A stretch of 64,000 nt of DNA from Marispirochaeta sp. (GCF_963668165.1 NZ_OY764209.1:1984001-2048000); one strand, 5' to 3'; shown: positions 45,698-54,692, counted from the stretch's first letter. Made by a program: numbers and translations. The notes: generated by a model from the letters alone, not told the origin.

Positions 45698-48160
45698 ATG
45701 GAGAGACTGAATTTAACTGAAGAAATAAAAAGAAAAAAGGTCGCGGCGGGGACTGTTCTGATTCTCCAGGGAGACTCCGCCAAGGTCATGAATATGCTGC
45801 ACTCCGGCCTGGCGGAGGTGTTATCCTGCAGGACAGAGCCTGATGTATCTGATCCGGAAGCGCTTATCGAAAACAGTATCCGGGTAGGACTTATAAAAGG
45901 GGAGTCGATTTTCGGCATTCTTGGAATACGGGATGACGGGCCCTACGAGACCTCAATCCGGGCTGTAACCGACTGTATTGTCACAATTATTCCGGTTAAA
46001 CATGAAGAGATCATGCATCTGCTTCAGTCCCGGATCTCCCTGAATCTGCAGGTTTTGCGGGCCCTTGTGCAGCGCATAGAATCTTCGGTCTTTCTGTATA
46101 ATAACTATAAGTATCTCTGGCACAAGTTTGCTTCCATTGCCGACGCTTTGGCATTGGCAGGGAATTTTCCTGAAACCCCGGCGCCTGGTGCACTCTGTTC
46201 CCGGGAATCCTCATCCCTGAGGGAGTATGCAGCCTGTTTACGTTCCCGCATTAATGCTGCAGAGGATATCACCAAACCCGAACCCTGGGATCATAATCTC
46301 TTTCTTGGGCGCACGCAGCAGGCGTTAAAACTGTATGAGGCGCAGGACGAAAAAACAGTAGAAAACATGATCGATTATCAACAGCTTTTGTTTTTCAAGA
46401 GGCTCGTACAAAAACCGGACGAGGTCTTAATTCCCCTGTTTAAAAAAGATGAACCCCTCAATTTTTATATTTTTCAGTTTATGAGCCGGGCCCTTGGGAC
46501 CATGGTCAATCAGAATATGCATCTGGTAACTGCAATAGACGAGCTTATCCGCAAGCTTTTTCAAAAAGAAGGATGGATCGAGCAGATCCTGAGGATGCAG
46601 ACAAGAGGCAGTGAGAAGGCAGCTGTTTTTAATCACTATCTTGGAAAGTTCTGCTGGCGGTGCAGGCAGGATGCAAAAAAACTGATGGGCGTCAATTTGG
46701 CTGCTGAGTTTCCTGTCTATTCCAGCCTGGGACAGTATCAGAATCTGGATATGGAGGGGCGTCATAGCGGGAAATCCGGGGAAGAAAAAAAGACCCAATC
46801 ACCAGGACTGGCAAAGTATACGAATATCCTTGACAAGATTCTTGAGTTCTCGGATATGGACGGGGATTTTATCGACAGTTTCAAGGAAAACATCCGGATC
46901 TTCAGAAAGTCCGACAATAAACTGGGCGGAGGCTTACGGGAACTTAGAGATACTCTGACGCAGCAGTACTGGAAGCTTTATGAGCACTGTTTCTTAAAGA
47001 TTATTGATACCGACTTGAAGGGTTTTATTCCGGGTATTATGCTCCATTTTGGTCTGGTCGATGAATCCCTTGTCAGTAAAGAGGAACTCGCCGTAATTGA
47101 TGAGGCCTATTCTAAAACACTCTACAGCGATGATGCTGTTCCTGTTATGACTTTACCCTATTTCCTGGAGAAGATTTACCGTTCCGAGTGCGGGCCTTCA
47201 ATCACCGAAATGGGACAAACCTTCCGGGAAGTTCTAAAGCGTCAAACAAAGATGACCAAAGCCCAGAAGAGCAGCTCGTACATGTACAAGGATACAGCAG
47301 AAGACAGGGTACGCTTTGAACTGCACAATGTGGCCTCTCAAACCGGCGGCCTGCTTTCGGGGGCCAGGCAAAGGGCAGTGCCCTTTTTGTGCAGTGATGC
47401 TTTTACAGGAACACTGGAACGGCTGCTGATAGAACCGGAGGTCTTTGGCGGAAAGGTGAACTCATACCGGGAACGTGATTTCTCCGTATTTTATCGGGAA
47501 GTAGTCCTGCGGCATAAGTTCGGCACTGATCTGATCTATAAAGAGGTGGTACCGTACTTTGTTCTGTACCCCTTAAGCGGATCCAGGGCCATGATGTGGC
47601 AGGAACTGGACGGTACAAAACGGGAGAGCCCGGGAAGGATTTTTTTGCCCAGCTTCTTTTCGGAGAATCTTGAAGAGATCATACCAACGCTGCTGGCACA
47701 GTTTCGCTGGGAGCTTCAAAAGACCATGGCTGGAGTCAAATGGACTGATCCAATAGAGGGTGGCATTGTAGGCTTATACTATGACTATATAAATTTCTAT
47801 CGCAAGAATCCAAAGCTTACTCCGGAAGCAAAGGAAAAAATGAGAGAGTTTATACAGAAAACACGTTCGGACCGGGATCGCTTTACCAGTGATTACCTTA
47901 CCTGGGTTAACTACGAATACGAAGGTCGCCTGCGGATGAACCCGGTAGTCAGAGAGATTTTTTACCGTTACGCTTCCTTCCCGGAGGAACACCGCAGGGA
48001 GATGGCGAAAAAACCCATTTTTACCGACATGGAAACGAAGTATCAGAATCGGGTCAGAAAGGAGCTGCTTCGTCTTGAGTCGCGTAAAAAGCGTTTTGAG
48101 AAAGCCGGCGAAAAGGTCCCCAGGGAAATTGAGGAATATATCAGCTATCTGAATATGTGA
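45698..48160 (+). CDS. Large protein with N-terminal cyclic-nucleotide-binding-like domain
   Basis: 820 residues. Residues about 10-125 resemble a cNMP-binding beta barrel (AAGTVLILQGDSAKVMNMLHSGLAEVL ... FGILGIRDDGPYETSIRAVTDCIVTIIP), though the arginine of the phosphate-binding cassette is not obvious. The remaining ~700 residues are soluble, mostly helical, and match no family I know; there is a basic C-terminal end (RLESRKKRFEKAGEKVP). No membrane segment or HTH. Similar long proteins with this layout seem confined to spirochaetes. It stands alone after the peptide transporter. Function unknown. Confidence 0.7.
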   Translation: MERLNLTEEIKRKKVAAGTVLILQGDSAKVMNMLHSGLAEVLSCRTEPDVSDPEALIENSIRVGLIKGESIFGILGIRDDGPYETSIRAVTDCIVTIIPVKHEEIMHLLQSRISLNLQVLRALVQRIESSVFLYNNYKYLWHKFASIADALALAGNFPETPAPGALCSRESSSLREYAACLRSRINAAEDITKPEPWDHNLFLGRTQQALKLYEAQDEKTVENMIDYQQLLFFKRLVQKPDEVLIPLFKKDEPLNFYIFQFMSRALGTMVNQNMHLVTAIDELIRKLFQKEGWIEQILRMQTRGSEKAAVFNHYLGKFCWRCRQDAKKLMGVNLAAEFPVYSSLGQYQNLDMEGRHSGKSGEEKKTQSPGLAKYTNILDKILEFSDMDGDFIDSFKENIRIFRKSDNKLGGGLRELRDTLTQQYWKLYEHCFLKIIDTDLKGFIPGIMLHFGLVDESLVSKEELAVIDEAYSKTLYSDDAVPVMTLPYFLEKIYRSECGPSITEMGQTFREVLKRQTKMTKAQKSSSYMYKDTAEDRVRFELHNVASQTGGLLSGARQRAVPFLCSDAFTGTLERLLIEPEVFGGKVNSYRERDFSVFYREVVLRHKFGTDLIYKEVVPYFVLYPLSGSRAMMWQELDGTKRESPGRIFLPSFFSENLEEIIPTLLAQFRWELQKTMAGVKWTDPIEGGIVGLYYDYINFYRKNPKLTPEAKEKMREFIQKTRSDRDRFTSDYLTWVNYEYEGRLRMNPVVREIFYRYASFPEEHRREMAKKPIFTDMETKYQNRVRKELLRLESRKKRFEKAGEKVPREIEEYISYLNM

Positions 48161-48188
48161 GCGGTGTTGTTGTCCTTCTGTGGATCTG

Positions 48189-48674
48189 CTATTTTCCGCA
48201 GCATTTCTTGTATTTTTTCCCGCTGCCGCAGGGACAGGGGTCGTTGCGGCCGATCTTCGGTTCTTCACGAATTACCGTGAGGGACGGTTTGTGCCCGTCA
48301 TGAAAATACCAGGTACCGTCGCGCTGAACGAAGATACTCTCCTCATGATGCCGCTGTTCTTCTCCATCCTGCCTGTAGCGGGCTTCGAATTCCACAATTC
48401 CTTTGTCATCCCCCTTGCCGCCGGCCTCGGTACGAAGGATCGTCAAACCCAGCCACTCGGAATCCTGTGCCCAGCGACTGGTCGCTTCCAGATCGAGGCT
48501 GTCTCTGGTTTCCGGATCATGGCTCGATTCAATGTAGGATAGTATATTCTTCGTGTAGGCGCTGTAGCGGGAGCGCATCAGCGCCTCAGGGGCAGGGGCC
48601 TTTTTAAATCCTGTAATAAAAGGTTCGCAGCAGGCGGAATAGCTTTTACCGCTGCCGCATGGACATTGAGACAT
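48189..48674 (-). CDS. YchJ-family protein with two SEC-C motifs
   Basis: 161 residues. Zinc-binding SEC-C motifs lie at both ends ([13 protein letters not shown] near residue 4 and [13 protein letters not shown] at the C-terminus), with the YchJ NTF2-like domain between ([21 protein letters not shown]). The motif is shared with the SecA tail and often mediates protein contacts. Function of YchJ is unknown. ATG at 48674 is preferred because CAGGAG lies upstream and the protein starts at the motif; the open frame extends 15 codons further. Confidence 0.87.
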   Translation of the reverse strand: MSQCPCGSGKSYSACCEPFITGFKKAPAPEALMRSRYSAYTKNILSYIESSHDPETRDSLDLEATSRWAQDSEWLGLTILRTEAGGKGDDKGIVEFEARYRQDGEEQRHHEESIFVQRDGTWYFHDGHKPSLTVIREEPKIGRNDPCPCGSGKKYKKCCGK

Positions 48675-48777
48675 GTCTAACTCCTGAAAATGGATAATAC
48701 AAAGATTACATGTTTTCACAGATTGATGCTATAGACGGGCAGGGGTGAAATAGAAAAGTGACGAGAAAAGAGAGAGG

Positions 48778-50502
48778 TCAAACCTGCTTCAGAGGGAATT
48801 CCACTGTTACCCCAGCCCCTTCTCCTGATGAGATCGTGACACTGCCGCCGAGCTGTTCAGACAGGGTGCTGACAAGCAGCATTCCCAGGTTTGAAGGATT
48901 ATTCTGCACCGGTGATTCGGGGAACCCGGGCCCGTGATCAGCGACAGATAAGGAGGCTGTTCCCTTTCGGGACGTCATTGTGATTTCCACCCGGCTTATG
49001 CCGTCAGGGGATTTTCCGTACTTGGCGCTGTTGGTAAGCAGCTCATTCACGATAAGGGAAAGCGGGACAGCAACCTCCAGGGAGAGAACCATTCGTTCTG
49101 CTTCCACATTAATTACAAGGCCTGCATGCAGATTTCTGGTTACCGAACCCAGACGTTCAAGAAAATCCTCCATTTCTATTTCAGAAACGGATTCCGACTG
49201 GTACATCATTTCGTGCACCGTGGACATTGCCAGTATTCTGTTTTCCAGCTGAAGGGAGAATGCTTCGATGTCGCTGCTGTTCTGCTGTTCCAGGTGAAGG
49301 ATGCTTAAGATAAGCTGCATGTTGTTCTTTACCCGATGATGAACCTCTTTTAAGAGGGTCTCCCGCTCGGATAAGGCTTCGGAAAGAACCCTCTCTGTTT
49401 TATCCCGCTCCAGGTTTCTCTCTTCCAGTCTGTTTGCCATGTTGTCGATGGCCTCGGCCACCTGACCGACTTCTGAATCAGGATCCACAATTCCTGTTCG
49501 GGCGGAGAGGTCGCCCGCCTGTATGCTGCCGACTGTACGACTGAGTTTGTTGAGTTTTCTACCGAGGGTCAAATGACCAAGAAAAGAAGAAATAACTATG
49601 CTCATCAAAGCGGCAGCAACTATTAAAACAAGATTGCGCAGCAGAATCAAACGGGGAGGCCGGGCTGCATTCTTTTCCGGGATACCCAGTACAATATAGA
49701 GATACGGTTCGCTTTCTCCATAAAGCGTTATTTTACTATAGGCATAAAACCGGCTTATTCCATCCGACCCGATGTCGACTAAAGTCCCTGAATTGCCTCC
49801 TTCCAATATGCCTTCCCATACTGATTCTTTTATTGGTTTTCCAATGGGATTCGTTTCTTTCTGGGGATGGAAAAAGATGCGTGTTCCCTGGTAGTCAAGA
49901 ATACCGAGGATTGTTTCCTCAGGAAGACCCAGGCGTTCAAAGATTGTACGGTAGGTACTAAGACGGTAAACCGCCGTGAGGGCACCAATAATCCTCCCAT
50001 TTTTGTTTCGGAGTGTAAGCGCAAATGGAAATGCGGGAACCTGGTCCACGTAGGAAAGGACATATTCTCCAGCGACAAACTCTTTTCCTGCAAGAGCATT
50101 ACGTATATGCCGGCGTCCTGTCAAATCGGTACCGATTTCAAGTTGACTGGAAGCACTGGCCCGGACGATTCCGTAGGCATCGACACTGCTTATATTGAGA
50201 TAATCGGGGTTTTTTCCCAGAACTGCCTCAAGGATAGCCTGCTGGCTCTCAAAATCACCCTCGGCAAAGGTATCCAGTGTCGACAACGTAGTCAGAGTCT
50301 GACGAATGGACCGGGATATGGTCAGCTGGACCAGAGAAAGACTTTCAACCTGACGGAATGCTTCATCACGAACCGATTCTTCCAGGGACGCTCCGTGTTC
50401 TACTCCGGTCCAGATTATAATCATCAGGGCCGGAATCAGTGAGACTCCCACAATTGCAGAGAAGAGTACTTTAAATGATGAAAGGTGAACATTTTTCAGC
50501 AT
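48778..50502 (-). CDS. Sensor histidine kinase, HisKA_2 type
   Basis: 574 residues. A membrane segment (about 10-32) is followed by a periplasmic Cache-like sensor domain (about 40-285), a second membrane segment, a HAMP region (GSIQAGDLSARTGIVD) and a HisKA_2 domain with LLKEVHHRVKNNMQLILSILHLEQQ holding the phosphorylated His. The HATPase domain has LIVNELLTNSAKYG and ADHGPGFPE. Such kinases usually partner CheY-like regulators; none is adjacent, although an orphan CheY-like one lies at 62124. The ATG at 50502 avoids overlapping the upstream gene; an earlier in-frame start at 50571 is possible. Confidence 0.87.
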   Translation of the reverse strand: MLKNVHLSSFKVLFSAIVGVSLIPALMIIIWTGVEHGASLEESVRDEAFRQVESLSLVQLTISRSIRQTLTTLSTLDTFAEGDFESQQAILEAVLGKNPDYLNISSVDAYGIVRASASSQLEIGTDLTGRRHIRNALAGKEFVAGEYVLSYVDQVPAFPFALTLRNKNGRIIGALTAVYRLSTYRTIFERLGLPEETILGILDYQGTRIFFHPQKETNPIGKPIKESVWEGILEGGNSGTLVDIGSDGISRFYAYSKITLYGESEPYLYIVLGIPEKNAARPPRLILLRNLVLIVAAALMSIVISSFLGHLTLGRKLNKLSRTVGSIQAGDLSARTGIVDPDSEVGQVAEAIDNMANRLEERNLERDKTERVLSEALSERETLLKEVHHRVKNNMQLILSILHLEQQNSSDIEAFSLQLENRILAMSTVHEMMYQSESVSEIEMEDFLERLGSVTRNLHAGLVINVEAERMVLSLEVAVPLSLIVNELLTNSAKYGKSPDGISRVEITMTSRKGTASLSVADHGPGFPESPVQNNPSNLGMLLVSTLSEQLGGSVTISSGEGAGVTVEFPLKQV

Positions 50503-50530
50503 GGGATAGTATACATCACCAAGGGGTATT

Positions 50531-50920
50531 TTACGATTCTGTGCCTCCAAGACTGAACTGCTCCGGATCAAACCTTTCTCCGCCTAACCACAGATCGATC
50601 TGGGTTCCGCTGCCGGTATCGCTGACGGTGGCCGCCTTTATCTGCCAGCCGATAAGGTCCAGGCGTGCCTCGCCAAGCATATCGTAACCCGCCATGGAAC
50701 CGTAGTATCCGGCAAGTTCCGGGCGTTCCTGGTGTTTCAGGGATGTGCGGATTGAGTCCAGTTCTTCGGGACTACGGGGTTTATCGTCGAAAATCGCCAG
50801 ATGGAGGCCGTCTTCTTCCTGATGCAGGGAAATTACCATCCTTAGAGGATCAGCGTCCAGAACAAAATGGGCCACCTCGCTGATCAGATGCAGTATAAAT
50901 TCGGTACGTTTGTGCTTCAT
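50531..50920 (-). CDS. Small HATPase-like protein, partner of the DUF1576 gene
   Basis: 129 residues. FILHLISEVAHFVLDADPLRMVISLHQEEDGLHLAIFDD resembles the first half of a GHKL ATPase and GSGTQIDLWL the last strand, but the N and G boxes are eroded (no clear N-x-x-x-N or D-x-G). It starts directly at the stop of the DUF1576 membrane protein gene and precedes a sensor kinase. Possibly a nucleotide-binding or degenerate regulator. Low certainty on family. Confidence 0.6.
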   Translation of the reverse strand: MKHKRTEFILHLISEVAHFVLDADPLRMVISLHQEEDGLHLAIFDDKPRSPEELDSIRTSLKHQERPELAGYYGSMAGYDMLGEARLDLIGWQIKAATVSDTGSGTQIDLWLGGERFDPEQFSLGGTES

Positions 50921-52171
50921 CTATTGGTTTCTCCTTCTGTAGGATGATTCTTTGGGCCCTGTCTCGCGATTGGTACGGTACCACTCGATAACTGCTACCA
51001 TCAAGGTAGCAGTTAAACCTCCGGCAAAGCCGTTATTATAGAGATTTACCCCCAGGTGCCAGACACCTGTGCGTTCAACCATAGCCAGGTGCAGAAATCC
51101 GGCAACAATACCCGCTTTCCAGCCGAACTCTCCTGCGATGGGAGCAAGGGTCAGGCTGAACAGTGCCGCGAGAAGAGGTCCCGGAGCGGCAAGGTCTCTG
51201 CCAAATAAAAGACATGCCGCTATCACGCCGGTCATTATGGGCCAGCTGTTCCTGGGATGCTTCCCAAAGGCGGCAAACCCGATGGCGGTAAAAATTGCTC
51301 CCAAAACAGGCCCATTCAGGTTTCCCCCTACTATAACCACGTATCCCCAGGTCAGGAATCCGATCAGGCCCATGTTGATCAGGCTGCCCTTGATAGAGAT
51401 GGTACTCATAAAATCGGACGGCAGCCGGCCGGGCAGCTTTATAATCTTTAAAAAATCCCCGATGGACTTTTTGGATTCGCCAATAAGTCCTGCGAGCAGT
51501 AAGAGCGTGGAGACTACGGGTATCAACCAGATCATGATAAAGGATGGTTCGGTGTTCCATACCAGGGCAGAACTCAGACTGCCCCCTGAGGCTACAAGAA
51601 TAGCGGCAGCGAAAATACCGATAAATCCGCCGGTTAGGCCTATGTTGTAGAGACTGAAACCCTGGTGCATACGCAGCATGATCATGGCCACCGGAGGAAG
51701 AAGTATTCCCGCCGTAACACCGCCTGCTGCAGCAACCGCAAAGGCAGGTAAAAAGGGGAGTCCTGTTTCGAATCCCAGGGTCGTAATCAAGGGACCCAGG
51801 GTTGTACCAAACAGAGCCATCAGGATGTACTCCCGGAACTGTTTTTTTGCAATAATTGCAGAAATATAGACACCCAAGACTATTGGCAGAACATTGAATA
51901 CAGTCTTTCCAAAGAGTCCGAATCCGAAGATGGTAAAGATTGCAGAAAGCGTCGGCCCCGAGAGCACGACCCGGTTCAGTCGAACCATAATCAGCCCCAG
52001 GACAGCGATTATAGCCGCGTTAACCAGAGCAGCGCCTTCACCGCCAATCAGGGTAAAGTCGTTCAGCAAACGCGCCGGATGCACCTGTATCTTGATCAGG
52101 CCCGCGCTGACGGATGCAGGACCTTGAATAATGAGCCCGGCAAGAAAAAAGACAGCCAGCAGAATGTACAT
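50921..52171 (-). CDS. DUF1576 polytopic membrane protein
   Basis: 416 residues from the ATG at 52171, with about ten to thirteen hydrophobic segments and an internal repeat: GSLINMGLIGFLTWGYVVIVGGNLNGPVLGAIFTAIGFAAFGKHPRN mirrors VVLSGPTLSAIFTIFGFGLFGKTVFN. This pattern is typical of DUF1576 proteins, probably transporters of unknown substrate. The true start may lie further upstream: the frame continues to a CTG at 52204 six bases after a strong AAGGAGG (52211-52217), while the ATG at 52171 has no ribosome site. The gene stop abuts the HATPase-like gene. Confidence 0.8.
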   Translation of the reverse strand: MYILLAVFFLAGLIIQGPASVSAGLIKIQVHPARLLNDFTLIGGEGAALVNAAIIAVLGLIMVRLNRVVLSGPTLSAIFTIFGFGLFGKTVFNVLPIVLGVYISAIIAKKQFREYILMALFGTTLGPLITTLGFETGLPFLPAFAVAAAGGVTAGILLPPVAMIMLRMHQGFSLYNIGLTGGFIGIFAAAILVASGGSLSSALVWNTEPSFIMIWLIPVVSTLLLLAGLIGESKKSIGDFLKIIKLPGRLPSDFMSTISIKGSLINMGLIGFLTWGYVVIVGGNLNGPVLGAIFTAIGFAAFGKHPRNSWPIMTGVIAACLLFGRDLAAPGPLLAALFSLTLAPIAGEFGWKAGIVAGFLHLAMVERTGVWHLGVNLYNNGFAGGLTATLMVAVIEWYRTNRETGPKESSYRRRNQ

Positions 52172-52281
52172 TAGCCCATAGAGACGTTGTTCCTCCCGTT
52201 CCAGTATGGACCTCCTTTATTCCGCGATTTCGAGATGGTATTTTACACTATCATAATAGTTTTGCAAGCTGCAGGAAGGAA

Positions 52282-52321
52282 AGCCCGGGAAATCTGAATA
52301 TGAAATCCAGCTACCCGGGCT
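52282..52321 (-). terminator. Hairpin downstream of the Dps-like gene
   Basis: An 8-bp GC-rich stem (AGCCCGGG 52282-52289 with CCCGGGCT 52314-52321), loop of 24 bases, followed on the minus strand by TTTCCTTCC. Likely transcription stop for the ferritin-like gene. Confidence 0.5.
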
Positions 52322-52335
52322 GAGTTAAATCCTGT

Positions 52336-52887
52336 CTACTTTAGAAATTTTGAAACAAAAGGCGATGTATCTCCCCGTCTCAGGAAGTGGCCGGAGGGTC
52401 CTTCGCCAAGGAACTCCGAAAACCAGGATTCGTGTTCTATTTCCTCGTTCAGGATTGCCAGGGCAAGGTCGTAGGTGCGGTGGTCTTTACCGGCTGTCAT
52501 GTGGCATATTTCCGTATAGCCGCGAACAGCACATCGTTCAGCTTCGACCAGTACCTTGAGAATCTCCGTAGCATTATTCATGTTCCTGGGCAGGTTTGCA
52601 GGCGGACAGGCGGAGATATCATGAAACTCCTTCATATCCTGCGGGAGCTTTCCTCCCAGCTCATAGATTCGCGGAACCAGGGCTTCAAAATGGTTGCGGT
52701 CTTCGATCCTGGCCGTTTCGGCGATCTCCTTGATGCCTTCCCCTTCAAGTCCGATCAGATTCACCCGTAGAATGGTGTAGTAGTAAAAGGTTGTAAGCTC
52801 TGCAGATGCGTTCTTGACCAGCAGTTTGACGAGCAGATCCAGGTCTACCCCCGCGTTCTTTACCATCTCCTGTGCGACTCGTGCCAT
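52336..52887 (-). CDS. Dps-like ferritin (DPSL/thioferritin type)
   Basis: 183 residues, four-helix ferritin-like. Iron ligands are in ASAELTTFYYY, ARIEDRNHFEAL (ExxxH), VEAERCAVRGYTEIC and LNEEIEHESWF (ExxH). Cysteines in SACPPANL and AERC match the disulfide-forming pair of archaeal-type DPSL proteins. Such shells oxidise and store iron and consume peroxide. AAGGAGG lies six bases before the ATG at 52887. A 21-bp palindrome shared with the PerR gene upstream suggests peroxide- or iron-responsive control by that regulator. Confidence 0.87.
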   Translation of the reverse strand: MARVAQEMVKNAGVDLDLLVKLLVKNASAELTTFYYYTILRVNLIGLEGEGIKEIAETARIEDRNHFEALVPRIYELGGKLPQDMKEFHDISACPPANLPRNMNNATEILKVLVEAERCAVRGYTEICHMTAGKDHRTYDLALAILNEEIEHESWFSEFLGEGPSGHFLRRGDTSPFVSKFLK

Positions 52888-52935
52888 AAATGGCCTCCTT
52901 AAAATGATTTTTCGATGCAAGCAGCATCGCTTATT

Positions 52936-52956
52936 TAAGAATCGTAACGATTCTTA
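52936..52956. promoter_or_regulatory. Fur/PerR-type operator upstream of the Dps-like gene
   Basis: A perfect palindrome of 10-1-10 bases (arms TAAGAATCGT and ACGATTCTTA). It differs at only a few positions from the site at 53389-53409 before perR. Confidence 0.7.
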
Positions 52957-52974
52957 GATTATAGATATAAGAAA

Positions 52975-53373
52975 CTAAGCTTCTTTCGCGCAGCGATCAC
53001 ACAGACCGTAGAACTCTATCCGATGTCTCAGAGCGGTGTAAGGAGTTTGAGTATTAACCCTGGTATCCAGTGAAGGATCAATAGTCAGCTCCAGGTCGAT
53101 GATGGAACCGCAACGTTCGCAGATAAAATGATAGTGGGGAGTAATATTCGCGTCAAAACGGTCGTAGGTGCTCCCGAAATCAATTTTCTTAATTAATCCT
53201 TGCTCGATAAGAATATTCAAATTCCGATAGATCGTACCTACGCTAAGGTGGGGAAACTCATCTTTCAGCTGGGTGTAAAGCCAGTCGGCTGTGGGGTGAT
53301 CACCTGTTCCCTGCAGCAGTTCAAGAATCCGATCACGCTGTCTGCTGCGCTTGTATTTGCGATTCGCTTCTAT
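52975..53373 (-). CDS. PerR/Fur-family metalloregulator with no standard start codon
   Basis: 132 residues if started at the ATA at 53373. The winged helix (YKRSRQRDRILELLQGTGDHPTADWLYTQL ... LSVGTIYRNLNIL) is complete, followed by metal sites PHYHFICERCGSI (H-x-H and CxxC) and GLCDRC (second CxxC, structural zinc). This is typical of PerR. The frame is bounded upstream by TAG three codons before; no ATG, GTG or TTG occurs before the TTG at 53220, which would delete the DNA-binding domain. An AAGGAG six bases upstream points to the ATA as start. It is encoded divergent in logic but same strand as dps, which it probably represses. Confidence 0.78.
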   Translation of the reverse strand: MEANRKYKRSRQRDRILELLQGTGDHPTADWLYTQLKDEFPHLSVGTIYRNLNILIEQGLIKKIDFGSTYDRFDANITPHYHFICERCGSIIDLELTIDPSLDTRVNTQTPYTALRHRIEFYGLCDRCAKEA

Positions 53374-53388
53374 ATTCTACTCCTTAAC

Positions 53389-53409
53389 TAATAATAGTTA
53401 CGATTATTA
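53389..53409. promoter_or_regulatory. Fur/PerR-type operator upstream of perR
   Basis: 21 bases, arms TAATAATAGT and ACGATTATTA, a 10-1-10 palindrome with one mismatched pair. It closely resembles the site at 52936-52956, suggesting autoregulation. Confidence 0.65.
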
Positions 53410-53634
53410 TCGTACCGCATGAAGTGTTCCCTGTCAATAATAACGTATTACCCCGTTTCTCGGTATGCCCTGCTTGTCCAGAGTATTGATTCGAGCTGTT
53501 TTGCACCCTTCCGTGGTTGTTATCGGGATGAGCAGTAACGATCCGGTAAAGAGCATCTATAAATTTACCAGAAAAAAGCGATAAGTACCAAGATATGAGG
53601 AACCAAAGTAAAGAAGTCATAAAAAAGAAAAAAT
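53410..53634. other. Intergenic stretch with no recognised gene
   Basis: Between the perR operator and the TRAP promoter. It has stop codons in all frames at short distance, becomes A-rich toward its right end, and shows no clear hairpin, tRNA or conserved protein fragment. Confidence 0.5.
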
Positions 53635-53662
53635 TTGACAAAAATTTTTTATATGCTAAACT
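53635..53662 (+). promoter_or_regulatory. Probable sigma-70 promoter of the TRAP operon
   Basis: TTGACA at 53635-53640 and TAAACT at 53657-53662 with a 16-base spacer, in an A/T-rich stretch about 30 bases before the start of dctP. Confidence 0.5.
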
Positions 53663-53693
53663 TAATTTTATACACAAAATATGGAGGTGTAGG

Positions 53694-54692
53694 ATGAAAA
53701 AGATAATGGTGTTGGCTGTTACGTTGTGTATTATAGCCACAGTGGCATTCGCCGGCGGTCAGGGGCAGGGCTCAAGCGGTCAGTATGAGCTTAAAATATC
53801 ACACGTGCTGCCGACAAATGAGCCGATTCATGAAGCTCTTGTTATGATGGGAGAAAGAATAATTGAACGGACCCAGGGAGCTGTAAATGTTCAGGTTTAT
53901 CCGAATTCAGAGCTTGGAAACAACAAAGACAATCTTGAGCAGATCCGTCAGGGAGCAAATATCATTGCAATTGCTGATCCGGGATATATGGCAGACTATG
54001 TTCCCGATTACGGCATAATGAATGGCCCGTTCCTGTACCCCGATTATACCTGGATTGCGAAACTTGCTGATACAGCATGGCATTCGGAGATGCTTGAACA
54101 AAGCAAAGAGAGGGGATTTAAGATTTTAGCGATGGACTGGTATTTTGGAGGTCGTCATATTATCTCAGACGAAATTCTCCGTACACCACAGGACCTAAGC
54201 GCAAAAGGAATGAAAGTACGTGTTCCACCGAACAAGATGTGGATTGAAACGATAAAAGCAATGGGCGGCGCTCCTACTACATTACAATGGAGTGAAGTGT
54301 ATAGCGGTCTTTCTCAAGGTGTAGTTGATGCTGCTGAAGCGCCGTTATCGACAATCTATGGATCGAAACTTCAGGAGTCAAAAAAGCGGATTGCTTTGAC
54401 CGGACACTTCAGGGCGATTGTGGGGCTAATCATGTCCGAAAAGTATTTCAGCAGTATGCCGGTGGACCTTCAGCAGATTGTGCAGGAAGAAGTTGACAAC
54501 GCCGGTGTAATGGCGACCACGATGGTTGCGGAAAGTGAATCAGAGTGGCAGAAAAAACTTGAAGCTGAAGGTGTCACCTTCAATGAGGTGAACATAAAAG
54601 CCTTCCAGGACGCGTGTTCGTCCGTATATAAACAGTTTCCTGACTGGACACCTGGATTGTATGATCGTATCAAGACTGAGCTTGGAAATTAA
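53694..54692 (+). CDS. TRAP transporter substrate-binding protein (DctP type)
   Basis: 332 residues. The signal peptide ends near residue 20 (VAFAGGQGQ). DctP motifs follow: LKISHVLPTNEPIHEAL, VQVYPNSELGNNKDNLEQIRQGANII, GMKVRVPPNKMWIETIKAMGGAPTTLQWSEVYSGLSQGVVDAAE, with the conserved Arg (KVRVP) that binds a carboxylate. The likely ligand is therefore an organic acid. GGAGGTG precedes the ATG. The operon continues with DctQ and DctM. Confidence 0.93.
   Translation: MKKIMVLAVTLCIIATVAFAGGQGQGSSGQYELKISHVLPTNEPIHEALVMMGERIIERTQGAVNVQVYPNSELGNNKDNLEQIRQGANIIAIADPGYMADYVPDYGIMNGPFLYPDYTWIAKLADTAWHSEMLEQSKERGFKILAMDWYFGGRHIISDEILRTPQDLSAKGMKVRVPPNKMWIETIKAMGGAPTTLQWSEVYSGLSQGVVDAAEAPLSTIYGSKLQESKKRIALTGHFRAIVGLIMSEKYFSSMPVDLQQIVQEEVDNAGVMATTMVAESESEWQKKLEAEGVTFNEVNIKAFQDACSSVYKQFPDWTPGLYDRIKTELGN

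Noticed and set aside
53410..53634. Minus-strand remnant of a gene between perR and dctP
   Set aside because: Short open pieces exist in several frames, but none resembles a known protein and all are broken by stops.
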